DNA from: Mongoliimonas terrestris
GTDB lineage: Bacteria > Pseudomonadota > Alphaproteobacteria > Rhizobiales > Pleomorphomonadaceae
DNA length: 64,000 nt
NCBI RefSeq assembly: GCF_001927285.1
Contig: NZ_MSIG01000006.1
Location: 286,374-350,373, forward strand
Direction of reading: 5' to 3'
Part shown: positions 34,862-43,841 of the stretch, in pieces
Layout: every line of letters starts with the position of its first letter
Numbering within the stretch: the stretch's first letter is position 1
Notes under the pieces: model-generated
Databases searched by the model: none
What the model was told of the DNA's origin: nothing
What the model saw: only the letters and a program-made list of their open reading frames with translations
Translations under genes and position numbers: made by a program

Positions 34862-36165
34862 CAGGTCACCGTGTTTCCGGAGCCGTTGTTCTGCACATTC
34901 GTGTTGTTGCCTCGGTGCAGGTTGGCGCCGCTGCAGTTGTTGCAGCCGGCTACCAGGCCAATTCCGAGGTGGAAGTTCACGATGATGTTGCGGTCGATCA
35001 CCGAGAACCCGCAGTCGTCGCCGAAGTCGATGGCCTGCTGCGCGGACTTCGCTACGGTGGTCTGGAACTTGTTGTGCGCGACCTGCCAGTAGAGCGCGTC
35101 CTGAAGGCCGGCGTCGTTGCGCACCAGGAGACCCTTGCCGCCGCTCGACGCCACGTAGACGTTGAGACCCGTCACGAACCCCTCGGCCACCCGGTCGGTG
35201 TCGATTGCCGCGACGTGCGCGTTGATGTGGCCGCCACGAACGTCGAGCCAGGGCTGCGCCGTCTCCCCGTCGGTGAGCGTCGCATGCCAGTAGATGCCGG
35301 TGTCCACATCGACGCCGATCGGCGTGTCGACGACCAGGCCCTCGTAGCGGCCGGAGACCGAGATCAGCCTCGACAGGTTGCGCCCGCGTGGCTTCTCGAT
35401 CGAGTTGTCGACGTTGTTCTTGTTGCCGATCAGGTCGATCAGCGTGCCGGCGCGGCTTCCCTCCGGGCCGGTGCCCTGGACGCCGCGGATCTGGTGATAG
35501 GTCACGTTGTTGAGGCGGAGGCCTGCGCCCCAGTACTGGTCTTCTCCGGCTCCGGAGAACACCAGGTCGTCCACCTGCACGCTCGCCGAGGTGCCGCTGT
35601 CGCTGCCGGAAAGCGCGTCGGGATAGTCGATGAAGACGCCGACACCGGTGTTGTCGTCGAGGCTGGTGCGGCACCCGAAGCCGGCCAGTCGGACCGAACT
35701 CTTCGCCCCCTGCATCTGCGTCGCGGGCGCCGACTGGACGATGTGGATCCCGAGCTCCGCGCCGCTGAAGAAGAGCACCGAGGACTGGCCGCCGAGGCCG
35801 GTGATCGCCACGTCCGCGTCGGCGTCGGGCAGAGTGTATTCCACCTCCTCCATGGCGTAGGACCCGCGCAGGAGCCTGACCTCCTTGCCGGCCGCCAGCG
35901 CCGCCAGCATGGCCGTCGCGTTGACCGACCCGGCCGCGCCGGTCGAGCCGCCGTGCATCTCCAGCGAGGTGAACGGGAGGTTGGCGATCTTCAGATAGGT
36001 CGCGCCAAGCGTCGCCGTGCTGGACGCCGCCTTGGCCGCGTCGAGTTCGGTCTCAATCTCGCTGCCCCAGGTCGACGCCTCGCCCATCACGGCGCCACGG
36101 GGCGCACCGCCGCCCGTCGTTGGCGCAAAGACGGTCGCTGCCGAGCGCGTGAGCGCTAGGGTCAT
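34861..36165 (-). CDS. Tail-spike protein with beta-helix domain
   Basis: 434 aa. N-terminal docking module residues 1-40 (FAPTTGGGAPRGAVMGEAST), then a Gly/Asn/Asp-rich segment with regular beta turns typical of right-handed beta-helix spikes (AITGLGGQSSVLFFSGAELG; VDDLVFSGAGEDQYWG), and an Asn-rich C-terminus. Probably binds or cleaves host surface polysaccharide. Confidence 0.75.
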   Translation of the reverse strand: MTLALTRSAATVFAPTTGGGAPRGAVMGEASTWGSEIETELDAAKAASSTATLGATYLKIANLPFTSLEMHGGSTGAAGSVNATAMLAALAAGKEVRLLRGSYAMEEVEYTLPDADADVAITGLGGQSSVLFFSGAELGIHIVQSAPATQMQGAKSSVRLAGFGCRTSLDDNTGVGVFIDYPDALSGSDSGTSASVQVDDLVFSGAGEDQYWGAGLRLNNVTYHQIRGVQGTGPEGSRAGTLIDLIGNKNNVDNSIEKPRGRNLSRLISVSGRYEGLVVDTPIGVDVDTGIYWHATLTDGETAQPWLDVRGGHINAHVAAIDTDRVAEGFVTGLNVYVASSGGKGLLVRNDAGLQDALYWQVAHNKFQTTVAKSAQQAIDFGDDCGFSVIDRNIIVNFHLGIGLVAGCNNCSGANLHRGNNTNVQNNGSGNTVT

Positions 36166-36191
36166 CTGGTCACCTCGGATGTCGGGCTAGA

Positions 36192-38285
36192 TCAGGGGAT
36201 GGTGATGGTGGTCGTGTTCGTCGGGCTGGAGAGCCCGGTCGGCCCGGAGACCGAGACGCGGAAGTCCACGTTCTGGCCGGGCGTGCCGACGGGCGAATAG
36301 GTCCGCACGGTCGGCGCCCAGGGCTGCACGTCGATGCCGCTCTCCAGCGTCGACCACGAGCCGCCGTTCACCCGCCGCTCGATGGTGGCGAGGTTGGCCG
36401 AGAGGTCGCCCGTCGTGATCGTCAGCTGGTGGTTGCTGTCGACGATGCCGGAGGCGAGCGTCGGCGCCGATGGCGTCAGTGCCTCGTAGTCGTTGGACAG
36501 GTTGGTCATCGCCGACCACTCGGACGGCGGGTCGTCGGTGCTGTCGGCAACACGCGCCCGGAGGTCGCTGTTATAGGTTCGGTCCACGGCGTTGGCGTAG
36601 GCCCAGAGGTTCACGCCGGACTTCACTTCGGTCATGGACTGCCACGGGCCCGGCGTCGGGCTGGCGGCCCGGTAGACTGCCTCGCCGACGCTGGCGAGTG
36701 ACGAGTACCAGACCCGGAGTTGCGCGCCGCCGGTCTTGGGCACGAAGACCGCGTCCAGGAAGTCCGGCGCGCCGGGCGCATCGCCGTCGGCGATCTCAGG
36801 CAGCGTGTCCGGCGGGTCCGGCTCGTGCGTGGCCGGTGTCCACGTGGCGAGCGTCGGGCGCTCCACGAACGGGATCGACAGGGTCACGCCGTCGTCGTTG
36901 AGCCGCGGGCCGGTGAGATCGGCGAGAACCGTCTCCTCCAGATCCGGGATCGGGATCATGGCGTGCGCGTGGCCCATCGCCAGGAGGCCGGCGAGGTTTG
37001 TCGTGACCTCGCCGCGCGGCGCGCGCTGAAGCCCGAACACGCGCCGGGCGATCCGCGCCGCCTGGGCATGCGAGGGGCAGAAGGCCAGCTTGATGTCGAC
37101 CGGGCGCTCGCCGACTTCGTTGATCTCGTCGCGGTAGGTCGCCCAGCGGATGCCGTCGAGCGGGATGTCGCCGAAGTCCCATCGGCGCTCCGGGCTGTAG
37201 TAGTTCACCCGGCAGATGTTCGGCCGCTCCACTGCCTCCGGGCCGGCGGACCAGGTGACGGAGGTCGCGGTCGGCAGGTTCACGGTGACGGTGGCGGCCG
37301 GGTCGTCCTCGATGAGGCGGATGGTCCACTTGCCGTCCGTCGTCGGCAGGATCTGCGTTCCGGTGGAGAGGAGCGCCTCGGCGAGGATCTGGCCGCGGGC
37401 CGTCTCCAGTTCGAACGCGCCGGAAATGCGGGACCGCTTCTCGGTGCCGCCCGACTTCAGCGCGACGAGCTCGTCGGCCTTGTCCGCCTCAAGCGCGATG
37501 TCGTCCATGTCGAACTGGTCGAACGGCAGCCCCCAGCCGCCGTCGGCCTCGTCGGCCGTGAGCAGCCAGAGGATGCCGAGGACGCCGTTGTCGCTCCAGG
37601 CGTAGTTGTTGATCCGCGGGTCGAACCAGCCGGGGCCGCGGACGAGGAGTTCGACCTGCGGCTCGCCCTTCGGGTAGATCTTGAAATGCTTCGTGCTCTC
37701 CAGGCCGGGCGACCGGCACGTCAGCAGCGATTGCGCAACGCCGAGACCGCGGTGCTCCGATGTCCACTCGCCGGGGAAGGTCGACACCAGTTCCGGCCAT
37801 GCGGCCTCGGACGACGTGCCGGCCTTGGTCTGGATCGAGAGCCAGTCGGTGCCTGAGATCCGGCCGTAGGGCGGGCTGGAGATCTGCCCATCCGCTTCGA
37901 CCGTCACCGACCGTCCGTTAATCCATACCTCCTCGATACCTGTCACCGGTCCCTGGCAGTGGCTGACGACGATGTAGAGGATGTTCGACTTCGCGGCCTT
38001 GAAGTTGGCGTTGCCGCCGACGCGAGCCCGGCCAAGGATCGCCAGCCGCGGCGCGTCGGCGGCTTCGAAGGTCTGCCGCGCGGCCTCCGGCTTGGGCGGC
38101 TTCTGCGCGCCGAACAGGAGCGACCCGCCGAGGAATAGCCCCGCGGTGACCACTTGGCTGATGGTGAGCGCGGTGGCCGAATAGGCGAACGTCGCGCCCA
38201 GCACCGTGCCCGTGGCCGTGGCGGCGCCGCCCACGCCGGCGGCCGTGAGCCCGCTGGCGATGAGGATGGAAATTGGATCGGCCAC
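36192..38285 (-). CDS. Tail tip / host-specificity hub protein (gpJ-like)
   Basis: 697 aa, GTG start. The N-terminus has three hydrophobic stretches (residues 5-60) as in gpJ-like central tip proteins, then the hub domains (IEEVWINGRSV; PGWFDPRINNYAWSDN; RLIEDDPAATVTVNLP), and C-terminal fibronectin-like repeats. Receptor binding and DNA exit occur here. Last of a tip cluster whose genes overlap by 1-4 bp. Confidence 0.85.
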   Translation of the reverse strand: MADPISILIASGLTAAGVGGAATATGTVLGATFAYSATALTISQVVTAGLFLGGSLLFGAQKPPKPEAARQTFEAADAPRLAILGRARVGGNANFKAAKSNILYIVVSHCQGPVTGIEEVWINGRSVTVEADGQISSPPYGRISGTDWLSIQTKAGTSSEAAWPELVSTFPGEWTSEHRGLGVAQSLLTCRSPGLESTKHFKIYPKGEPQVELLVRGPGWFDPRINNYAWSDNGVLGILWLLTADEADGGWGLPFDQFDMDDIALEADKADELVALKSGGTEKRSRISGAFELETARGQILAEALLSTGTQILPTTDGKWTIRLIEDDPAATVTVNLPTATSVTWSAGPEAVERPNICRVNYYSPERRWDFGDIPLDGIRWATYRDEINEVGERPVDIKLAFCPSHAQAARIARRVFGLQRAPRGEVTTNLAGLLAMGHAHAMIPIPDLEETVLADLTGPRLNDDGVTLSIPFVERPTLATWTPATHEPDPPDTLPEIADGDAPGAPDFLDAVFVPKTGGAQLRVWYSSLASVGEAVYRAASPTPGPWQSMTEVKSGVNLWAYANAVDRTYNSDLRARVADSTDDPPSEWSAMTNLSNDYEALTPSAPTLASGIVDSNHQLTITTGDLSANLATIERRVNGGSWSTLESGIDVQPWAPTVRTYSPVGTPGQNVDFRVSVSGPTGLSSPTNTTTITIP

Positions 38286-38663
38286 TCACACCCTCCAGGC
38301 GGCCAACACGGCCTTGGCGTCGATGAACACGACGCGGTCCTTGCTCTTCACGGCCCACCGGTCCGGGCCGGTGCAGATGCCGGCGACAGCGGTTCGGACC
38401 ACGACGATCACACCCACGTCGCCGCGCTCCGGCATGTCGGTCGGCTCCAGGCATAGGCCCGCCGCCGCGCCGGCGGCGAGCGCCTCGAGCCCGCCGGCCG
38501 CCGCCACGTAGTCGGCGGGGTCGACACCGTCTGGCGGCATCCACGGTGACACGTCGACCATGCGGGCGACCTGCACCCACCGCAGCGCCCAGCCGGCACA
38601 CTCCGACCAACCCGGACGAAACGGCTCGCCCGAGGTTGCCCGGATCCACTCGGTCAGGGTCAT
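38286..38663 (-). CDS. Tail tip assembly protein, NlpC/P60-like
   Basis: 125 aa. The segment RPGWSECAGWALRWVQVARM near 17 has the Cys context of NlpC/P60-like peptidases (DUF6950 type), and GDVGVIVVVR follows near 80. Position between tip proteins matches gpK-like peptidases that help the tail tip cross the cell wall. Catalytic His is not certain. Confidence 0.7.
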   Translation of the reverse strand: MTLTEWIRATSGEPFRPGWSECAGWALRWVQVARMVDVSPWMPPDGVDPADYVAAAGGLEALAAGAAAGLCLEPTDMPERGDVGVIVVVRTAVAGICTGPDRWAVKSKDRVVFIDAKAVLAAWRV

Positions 38664-39265
38664 TTCGGCCAGCGGTAGGAGAGCTTGGCGCCGACGTATT
38701 CGAAGAACCGATCGGTCGTGCCCGGGTAGCGGCGGCGCTGGTCGGCGGTGGTATAGCGGCCGCCGGGCGCGAAGTTCTTGGCGCTGAACACACCCTCGAT
38801 GCCGACGGTCACCTCGCGGTTGCCGATGCCGTCGAAGCGGAAGCTGGGCGCCGTCATGCGGCCGTTCGTGAAGAGCGGCAGCGGCGGCGTCACGGCGGTG
38901 TCGGTGCCGGGCCGGAACACGGCGAGGTAAAGATCCGCGCGCCGGCCCTCCACCTCACGATGGCGGCTCGTGACGATGCGGCGGGTCTCCCGCAAGAAGG
39001 CCGTGTCAACGCCGGTGAGCGTGAGGTCGACCTTTGACGCGACGTTGACCTCAGGCAGCTGCACGGGCCCGATCTTGACCACCCGCGTCTGGCCCGGGTC
39101 GGTGACGCCCTGCCATTCCAAGCCGCCCGCCTCCAGGGTGCCGGTGCCGGGATGAAGCCGGAGCTCGCCGCTCGCGAACTGCATGTGAGCCAGCACGGTG
39201 AGCACGACGTGCGGCGCCGAGAGCAGCGCCTCGTATTCCTCCGGGATGATGCCGATCGTGGTCAC
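38660..39265 (-). CDS. Tail tip/baseplate protein (gpL-like, DUF2163-type)
   Basis: 201 aa, GTG start overlapping the previous stop. Beta-rich: QLPEVNVASKVDLTLTGVDT, ADLYLAVFRPGTD and SFRFDGIGNREVTVGIEG. Position in the tip cluster supports a hub-connecting role. The family name is tentative. Confidence 0.65.
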   Translation of the reverse strand: MTTIGIIPEEYEALLSAPHVVLTVLAHMQFASGELRLHPGTGTLEAGGLEWQGVTDPGQTRVVKIGPVQLPEVNVASKVDLTLTGVDTAFLRETRRIVTSRHREVEGRRADLYLAVFRPGTDTAVTPPLPLFTNGRMTAPSFRFDGIGNREVTVGIEGVFSAKNFAPGGRYTTADQRRRYPGTTDRFFEYVGAKLSYRWPK

Positions 39266-39978
39266 GAGAGGTTCGCCCGCAGCACCGCGTCCGGAATTTC
39301 GATCAGGTCGAGCGAGACGCTATCCATGGCGGCGAGGTCGCTAGAGAACTGGCCGCCGGCGCTGGACTTCAGCCGCATGGCGATGACCGGGCGGAGGGTC
39401 ACGTAGTCGTCGGTGGTGATGGCTTTGCGCAGGCTGGGCCAGATCTCGACCGTCGCGACGGTGCCGGCCATGGTGACCGACTTCGCGGTGTAGAGCCCAA
39501 ATTGCCCGACGAACCCGAAGGTGGTGCCGGCGTAGATCTCGCCACCCCAGGCAGCCACGTCGAGTTCGACCACGGTGGCACGGACCGCGGCGGCCGTCTC
39601 CACTGCGGCGAAGGGCGGCGACACCTGCCAGTTCTGGCCGTTGGACCAGGGCAGCCCGTTGGACCAGGTTACGCCGCCGAGCTCCTCGGCCTTCGTCACA
39701 CTCGTGCCGAGCTCTTCATAGCTCGGCTGATAGGGGTCCACCCACGGCACGCGCACCGCGTTTGCCCCGGCGTGGAGCGCCGTCACGAGCCCGCGGAAGG
39801 CCCGTGCCGCCCGCCCCTGCAGCGGCGGGAACTCCATGGCGAGGCCGACGAGGCCGTAAGGGCTCTCCACGGTCTGCACGTCGCCGGTGATGCTTTCGGT
39901 CGACCCGCGGGAGTTCGGGCCGGCCGTGGGCGTGATGGACCGCGCCCACAGGCCGACAGGCCAATCGACCAGCTTCAT
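39262..39978 (-). CDS. Distal tail protein
   Basis: 238 aa. GLWARSITPTAGPNSRGSTE at the start, then SPYGLVGLAMEFPPLQGRAA and a C-terminal LRPVIAMRLKSSAGG. Directly after the tape measure gene, the place of the distal tail (gpM/Dit-like) protein. Confidence 0.65.
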   Translation of the reverse strand: MKLVDWPVGLWARSITPTAGPNSRGSTESITGDVQTVESPYGLVGLAMEFPPLQGRAARAFRGLVTALHAGANAVRVPWVDPYQPSYEELGTSVTKAEELGGVTWSNGLPWSNGQNWQVSPPFAAVETAAAVRATVVELDVAAWGGEIYAGTTFGFVGQFGLYTAKSVTMAGTVATVEIWPSLRKAITTDDYVTLRPVIAMRLKSSAGGQFSSDLAAMDSVSLDLIEIPDAVLRANLS

Positions 39979-42059
39979 CGACGAACGCCTCGCGCTTGGG
40001 CCGTGCGGTTGATGCCGTTGACCATCGTCGGCAACTCCGCCTGCATCTTGTCGAGCCGAGCCGAAATGCCGGCCACCGCCTGAGCGTCCGCGCCGCGGAA
40101 GTCGGCTTGGATGACGACGCCGCCGCCCATGCTTCGTTCTGCGCCCGGCTTGTGGATGGACACTCGCTCGTCCGGCGAGGCCTTGAAAGCCACCAGCTGG
40201 CTGTCGATGCCGCCAGCCCCACCAACCTTGAACGACCCGCCGTTGGCGAAGCCGGGAAGGCCGCCGAAGATGCTGTTCAGCAGGCCACCGAGGAAGCCTC
40301 CGCCGCCGCCCGCGCCGCCGGCCGCGCCCCCACCGAACAAGCTGCCGAAGTTGATCTGCTGGAGCGCCATCTTGGCAAAGGACTTGATCAGGTCGCCGAT
40401 CGCCTCCTTGGCAGACTTCGACCCGTCGACCACGCTCATGAAGGCATCGCCGATTGTCGAGCCGATGTCCTCGGCGGTCGACTGCACGGAGGGCAACTCC
40501 TCCTTCATGCCAACGTCGAGGCCCTGGACGACGTTTTTGCCCACCTCGGCCATCACACGGGAAGGCGATCGGATGTCGAGCTTATCCTTCACCCACCCGG
40601 CCACGCTCCCGGCCATGTCAGAAACATTCTGCTTGAACAGCGCCCATTCGGCCTTGAAGCCTTCCCAGAGGCCCGCGACGATCTGCCGACCGATCTCCAT
40701 CATCTGACCGGGAAGGGCCTTGAAAATGGCGATGATGTCGTCGCCGAACATCTGGAATGCTTGGGTCGCAAGAGTGATGCCGCCAGCAACGGCAGCGAGC
40801 GCAGCAACTACTGCATAGACTGGTGCGCTGATCGCCGCCATCGCAGTCGTGAACAGGCCGATGGCAATGAGAAGCGGACCCAGGGCCGCTGCCGCCGCCG
40901 CGATCACCGTGCCCCACTTCAGCATGGCCGGGTTCGCCTTGCTTAGCCAGGAGATGGCGTCGGCAAGTTTGGTCGTCATCTCGGTCATGAAAGCCAGTAG
41001 ACCGCTGTTCGCGATAGCGAGTTGCAGGGTCTCGAACGCGCCTGAAAGCTTCTCGAGCTCGCCGTTAAAGCCCTTCATGCGCGCCGCGGACTGCTCATCC
41101 GCAAGCCCTGCCTGCGTGACGGCCTCGGTCATCTTCTGAATGCCGGCGGCGCCCTGGTCCGCGAGCGCAACCGCGGTGCGCATCGCATCCTGACCAAAGA
41201 TCTCCGTAAGCGCGGTATTTTTGGCCTCGTCGCTGAGGCCGGAAAGCCCGTCTTGAAGCTCCTGCGCGATGGCTGCCATGGACTTCATGGAGCCATCGAC
41301 CTCGAAAAACTCCAGGCCAAGTTCCTGCATGGCGGCAGCGGCGCCGTCGCTTTTCGGGACGAGCGTCGTCAGGAAGGTCTTGAACGAGGTGCCCGCATCC
41401 GAGCCCGAATTGAACACCGAGGACGTGGCAGCGATCGCCGCATTGAACTCTTCGATGCTGACGCCGAGCGATCCGGCCACGCCGCCAGCCTGGGCAATTG
41501 CGTTCTTGTAGTCTTCGAACCCGAACTGCGAGGCGAGCGTGACGCCCGTGATGCCGTCGACCACCTTCCCGAGCTGACCGACCTCAATTTTGAACTGGGC
41601 CATGACGTTGGTGGCCACGTCGGCCGAGGTCGCCAGGTCCCCGCCGGTCGCCTCCGAAAGCTTGATGGACGCCTCGGCCGCGCCGCCGAGGATGTCCTCG
41701 ACCGAGACGCCGTTCTTAACCAGCATCTCCATCATGGCAGCGGCTTCGGCTGCGGATTTGGAGGTCGATGCGCCGAGGTCCAAGGCCATGGCCTGCATGC
41801 GGCCCATCTGATCGGCCGTGGCGCCGGAGGCCGCCTGGACGCGGTTCATTGCCGCTTCGAAGTCGCCGGCGACCTTGACCGCCGCGGCCCCGAAACCGAC
41901 GACCGGGGCGGTGACGGCCACGGAGAGCGTCTTGCCGACGCTCTGCATGGTCTTGCCGACGCTTTTCAGCTTGTCGGCCGCGTCCTTCATGGCATCTTCG
42001 AACGCGGCGGTGTCCGCGCCCAGAATGACGCGGAGGGCGCCGATCACTGCACCGGCCAT
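39975..42059 (-). CDS. Tail tape measure protein
   Basis: 694 aa. Sets tail length and is threaded through the tube. Starts with a TP901-like domain (AMNRVQAASGATADQMGRMQ; MMEMLVKNGVSVEDILGGAA; ATSSVFNSGSDAGTSFKTFL), then helical and hydrophobic segments (residues 370-460), and a Gly-rich C-terminus (FGGGAAGGAGGGGG). The length would suit a tail of roughly 100 nm. Confidence 0.92.
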   Translation of the reverse strand: MAGAVIGALRVILGADTAAFEDAMKDAADKLKSVGKTMQSVGKTLSVAVTAPVVGFGAAAVKVAGDFEAAMNRVQAASGATADQMGRMQAMALDLGASTSKSAAEAAAMMEMLVKNGVSVEDILGGAAEASIKLSEATGGDLATSADVATNVMAQFKIEVGQLGKVVDGITGVTLASQFGFEDYKNAIAQAGGVAGSLGVSIEEFNAAIAATSSVFNSGSDAGTSFKTFLTTLVPKSDGAAAAMQELGLEFFEVDGSMKSMAAIAQELQDGLSGLSDEAKNTALTEIFGQDAMRTAVALADQGAAGIQKMTEAVTQAGLADEQSAARMKGFNGELEKLSGAFETLQLAIANSGLLAFMTEMTTKLADAISWLSKANPAMLKWGTVIAAAAAALGPLLIAIGLFTTAMAAISAPVYAVVAALAAVAGGITLATQAFQMFGDDIIAIFKALPGQMMEIGRQIVAGLWEGFKAEWALFKQNVSDMAGSVAGWVKDKLDIRSPSRVMAEVGKNVVQGLDVGMKEELPSVQSTAEDIGSTIGDAFMSVVDGSKSAKEAIGDLIKSFAKMALQQINFGSLFGGGAAGGAGGGGGFLGGLLNSIFGGLPGFANGGSFKVGGAGGIDSQLVAFKASPDERVSIHKPGAERSMGGGVVIQADFRGADAQAVAGISARLDKMQAELPTMVNGINRTAQARGVRR

Positions 42060-42081
42060 GTTTGCCTTTCAGGGGACTACG

Positions 42082-42363
42082 ATGTTGCGAATATTCGCGG
42101 CCTGGATCTGCCTCATGAGCACCGCCGCGAATGCGGCCACGTGCGAAGTCAGCAAGGCTCAGTACGACCAGCTCAAGAACGGCATGACGCTGGCCGAAGC
42201 CGTTCGGGTCCTGGGGTGCGAAGGCGAGGAAATGAGCAGCTCCGAAATCGCGGGGATCTCGACCGTCATGTTCATGTGGTGGGGCGCCAGCTTCGGCGGG
42301 AACATGAACGCCATGTTCCAGAACGGTAAGATGGTCACCAAGGCGCAGTTCGGCCTCAAGTAG
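42082..42363 (+). CDS. Exported DUF3862-like protein, phage moron
   Basis: 93 aa, AGGGG upstream of ATG 42082. Signal peptide MLRIFAAWICLMSTAANAAT. The mature part fits the DUF3862/SmpA-like small domain: YDQLKNGMTLAEAVRVLGCE, then TVMFMWWGASFGG and MFQNGKMVTKAQFGLK. It lies on the opposite strand between the tape measure and tail-chaperone genes, which marks it as a lysogen-expressed cargo gene. Role unknown; beta-lactamase-inhibitor-like folds are known in this group. Confidence 0.72.
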   Translation: MLRIFAAWICLMSTAANAATCEVSKAQYDQLKNGMTLAEAVRVLGCEGEEMSSSEIAGISTVMFMWWGASFGGNMNAMFQNGKMVTKAQFGLK

Positions 42364-42724
42364 GCGCCTTCCGATTGACCGAAGCCGTCCAGGCCATCGC
42401 TATGGCAATCTGTTGGTCCATCGGCATCGACCCGCGGCGCTTCTTCGGGCCGGGCCGGCGGCCCTGAAGGTCCTTCAGCTTCGGGAACTTCTTCACACGC
42501 TGAAGGGCTGCCACATGCCACGCGAGCCACGCCCGCTCGTTCTGCTCGCGGGCCAGGCGATCGGCACGAGCTTGTAGGATCGGTGCGAGGGTTCGGGGTG
42601 TCTGTCGCCAGAAGCTATCTGCATCCAGGCCGAGATCCCCCGACCAGATCCCGGACAGCTTCAGCGGGTCCCAGCCCTCGCCTTCGGAGGGCGCGCGCTG
42701 CCTGAGGCCGCCTCCGCTTTCGGG
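42356..42724 (-). CDS. Tail assembly chaperone, -1 frame extension
   Basis: About 120 codons open in the -1 frame of the upstream chaperone gene, with no ATG, GTG or TTG usable as a start back to at least 42810. Its protein is conserved-looking: LGLDADSFWRQTPRTLAPIL and ERAWLAWHVAALQRVKKFPK match the Phage_TAC_6-like chaperone domain. A programmed -1 shift near 42718-42726 (CCCGAAA) would fuse it to the upstream protein, as in many siphophages. Ends 8 bp inside the convergent DUF3862 gene. Confidence 0.65.
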   Translation of the reverse strand, partial: PESGGGLRQRAPSEGEGWDPLKLSGIWSGDLGLDADSFWRQTPRTLAPILQARADRLAREQNERAWLAWHVAALQRVKKFPKLKDLQGRRPGPKKRRGSMPMDQQIAIAMAWTASVNRKAPT

Positions 42725-43014
42725 AACGCCTTGGTGAATGCCTCGGCGATCAGTTCGCCGGCACGCTGCGGACCGAGCACCGAAATCACGTCCCCGGCCT
42801 GCGCGTCGGTGATGCCCGCATGAAAACGCGCCAGACCGATGCGGAAGACGCGGCGCAGATTGCCGGCTCTGCCGGACTGGAGGATGTCGCCGAGGCGCGA
42901 GGCCTCGATATCGAACTCCTCCTCCAGGTCGACCAGCGCATTGAAGTCGAAGACGAGGGTGTAGGTCGCGCCCAGCGCTTCAAACGCGACCTCCCCGCGG
43001 AGACTGTTCGCCAT
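42661..43014 (-). CDS. Tail assembly chaperone (GTA gp10-like)
   Basis: 117 aa from ATG 43014. GEVAFEALGATYTLVFDFNA then DLEEEFDIEASRLGDILQSG fit the GTA-gp10 chaperone family that binds the tape measure. Its end overlaps the open -1 frame described separately. Confidence 0.82.
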   Translation of the reverse strand: MANSLRGEVAFEALGATYTLVFDFNALVDLEEEFDIEASRLGDILQSGRAGNLRRVFRIGLARFHAGITDAQAGDVISVLGPQRAGELIAEAFTKAFPKAEAASGSARPPKARAGTR

Positions 43015-43439
43015 CAGGCCGCGACCCCCGTCACGTAGGAGCCGGTCACCTTGAAGGTGACGGTTGCCGTCATCTTGTCGTCGGTCGGCGCCGCGGGCTC
43101 GTAGCCGGTGAGGATGCCATCGAAGGTCCAGGTCACGTCGTTCGGCCAGGTGATCCGGCACTTCACCCGTTCGCGCGCGGCGCGCACCGCCTGGATCGTG
43201 TCGTCAGCGTCCGAACCGGGGATGAAGTTCATCTCGAACGAGGCCTCGCCCGGGTCGTTGAGGCCGAGGATGAACTCACGCGTCGCGCCCGGCGACTGCA
43301 TGTGCGTCGCGTCGATCACGTCGATGTTGTCGCTCGGCGGGGTGATGTCCGTCACCTCCGCGATCGGCTCCCAGGTGGTCCCGTTGTCGGTCGAGATCTC
43401 GAAGAGAGACCCATGACCGATCATCGCTTCAGTCGCCAT
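43014..43439 (-). CDS. Major tail tube protein
   Basis: 141 aa from ATG 43439. Forms the hexameric tube. Typical segments: HGSLFEISTDNGTTWEPIAE, DVIDATHMQSPGATREFILG and SFEMNFIPGSDADDTIQAVR. ATGA overlap with the chaperone gene. Confidence 0.87.
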   Translation of the reverse strand: MATEAMIGHGSLFEISTDNGTTWEPIAEVTDITPPSDNIDVIDATHMQSPGATREFILGLNDPGEASFEMNFIPGSDADDTIQAVRAARERVKCRITWPNDVTWTFDGILTGYEPAAPTDDKMTATVTFKVTGSYVTGVAA

Positions 43440-43441
43440 TT

Positions 43442-43840
43442 TCAGCCCTCGCTGTGCCAGATGATGTAGTCGGTGGAAACGCGGTATAGCCGCTCGCCGG
43501 CGTCGACCAGCGCCGTGTATTCGCCTCGCTCGCTCTCTGCGAACGCTGCCTGGAAGGCGATATCCCCGTTGATGCCGCGCACCGATTGCATGCGCGCCAG
43601 CACGGCCCGGGCCGCTTGCTTGGCGGCGAGAAAGGTCTCCCCCCAGCAGTCGACTTGGACCCGGCTGGCAACCAGTCCGCTCGGCCCGCCCATCGTGTAG
43701 TCCCGGTCTCCATCGATGCGGTGGAGCACAATCGCGGGAAGCGCGGAGGCTTGCGGCCGCAGGACCCATTGGACACGGGAGCCCACCAACGCGGCCACCC
43801 CGTCGTCGGCGAGCAGGAATGCGACGAGCGCCTCTTCCAT
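43442..43840 (-). CDS. Tail terminator/completion protein (DUF3168)
   Basis: 132 aa. EALVAFLLADDGVAALVGSR, ALPAIVLHRIDGDRDYTMGG and SRVQVDCWGETFLAAKQAAR are characteristic of DUF3168 neck/tail completion proteins. Caps the tail tube for joining to the head. Confidence 0.85.
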   Translation of the reverse strand: MEEALVAFLLADDGVAALVGSRVQWVLRPQASALPAIVLHRIDGDRDYTMGGPSGLVASRVQVDCWGETFLAAKQAARAVLARMQSVRGINGDIAFQAAFAESERGEYTALVDAGERLYRVSTDYIIWHSEG

Positions 43841-43841
43841 C

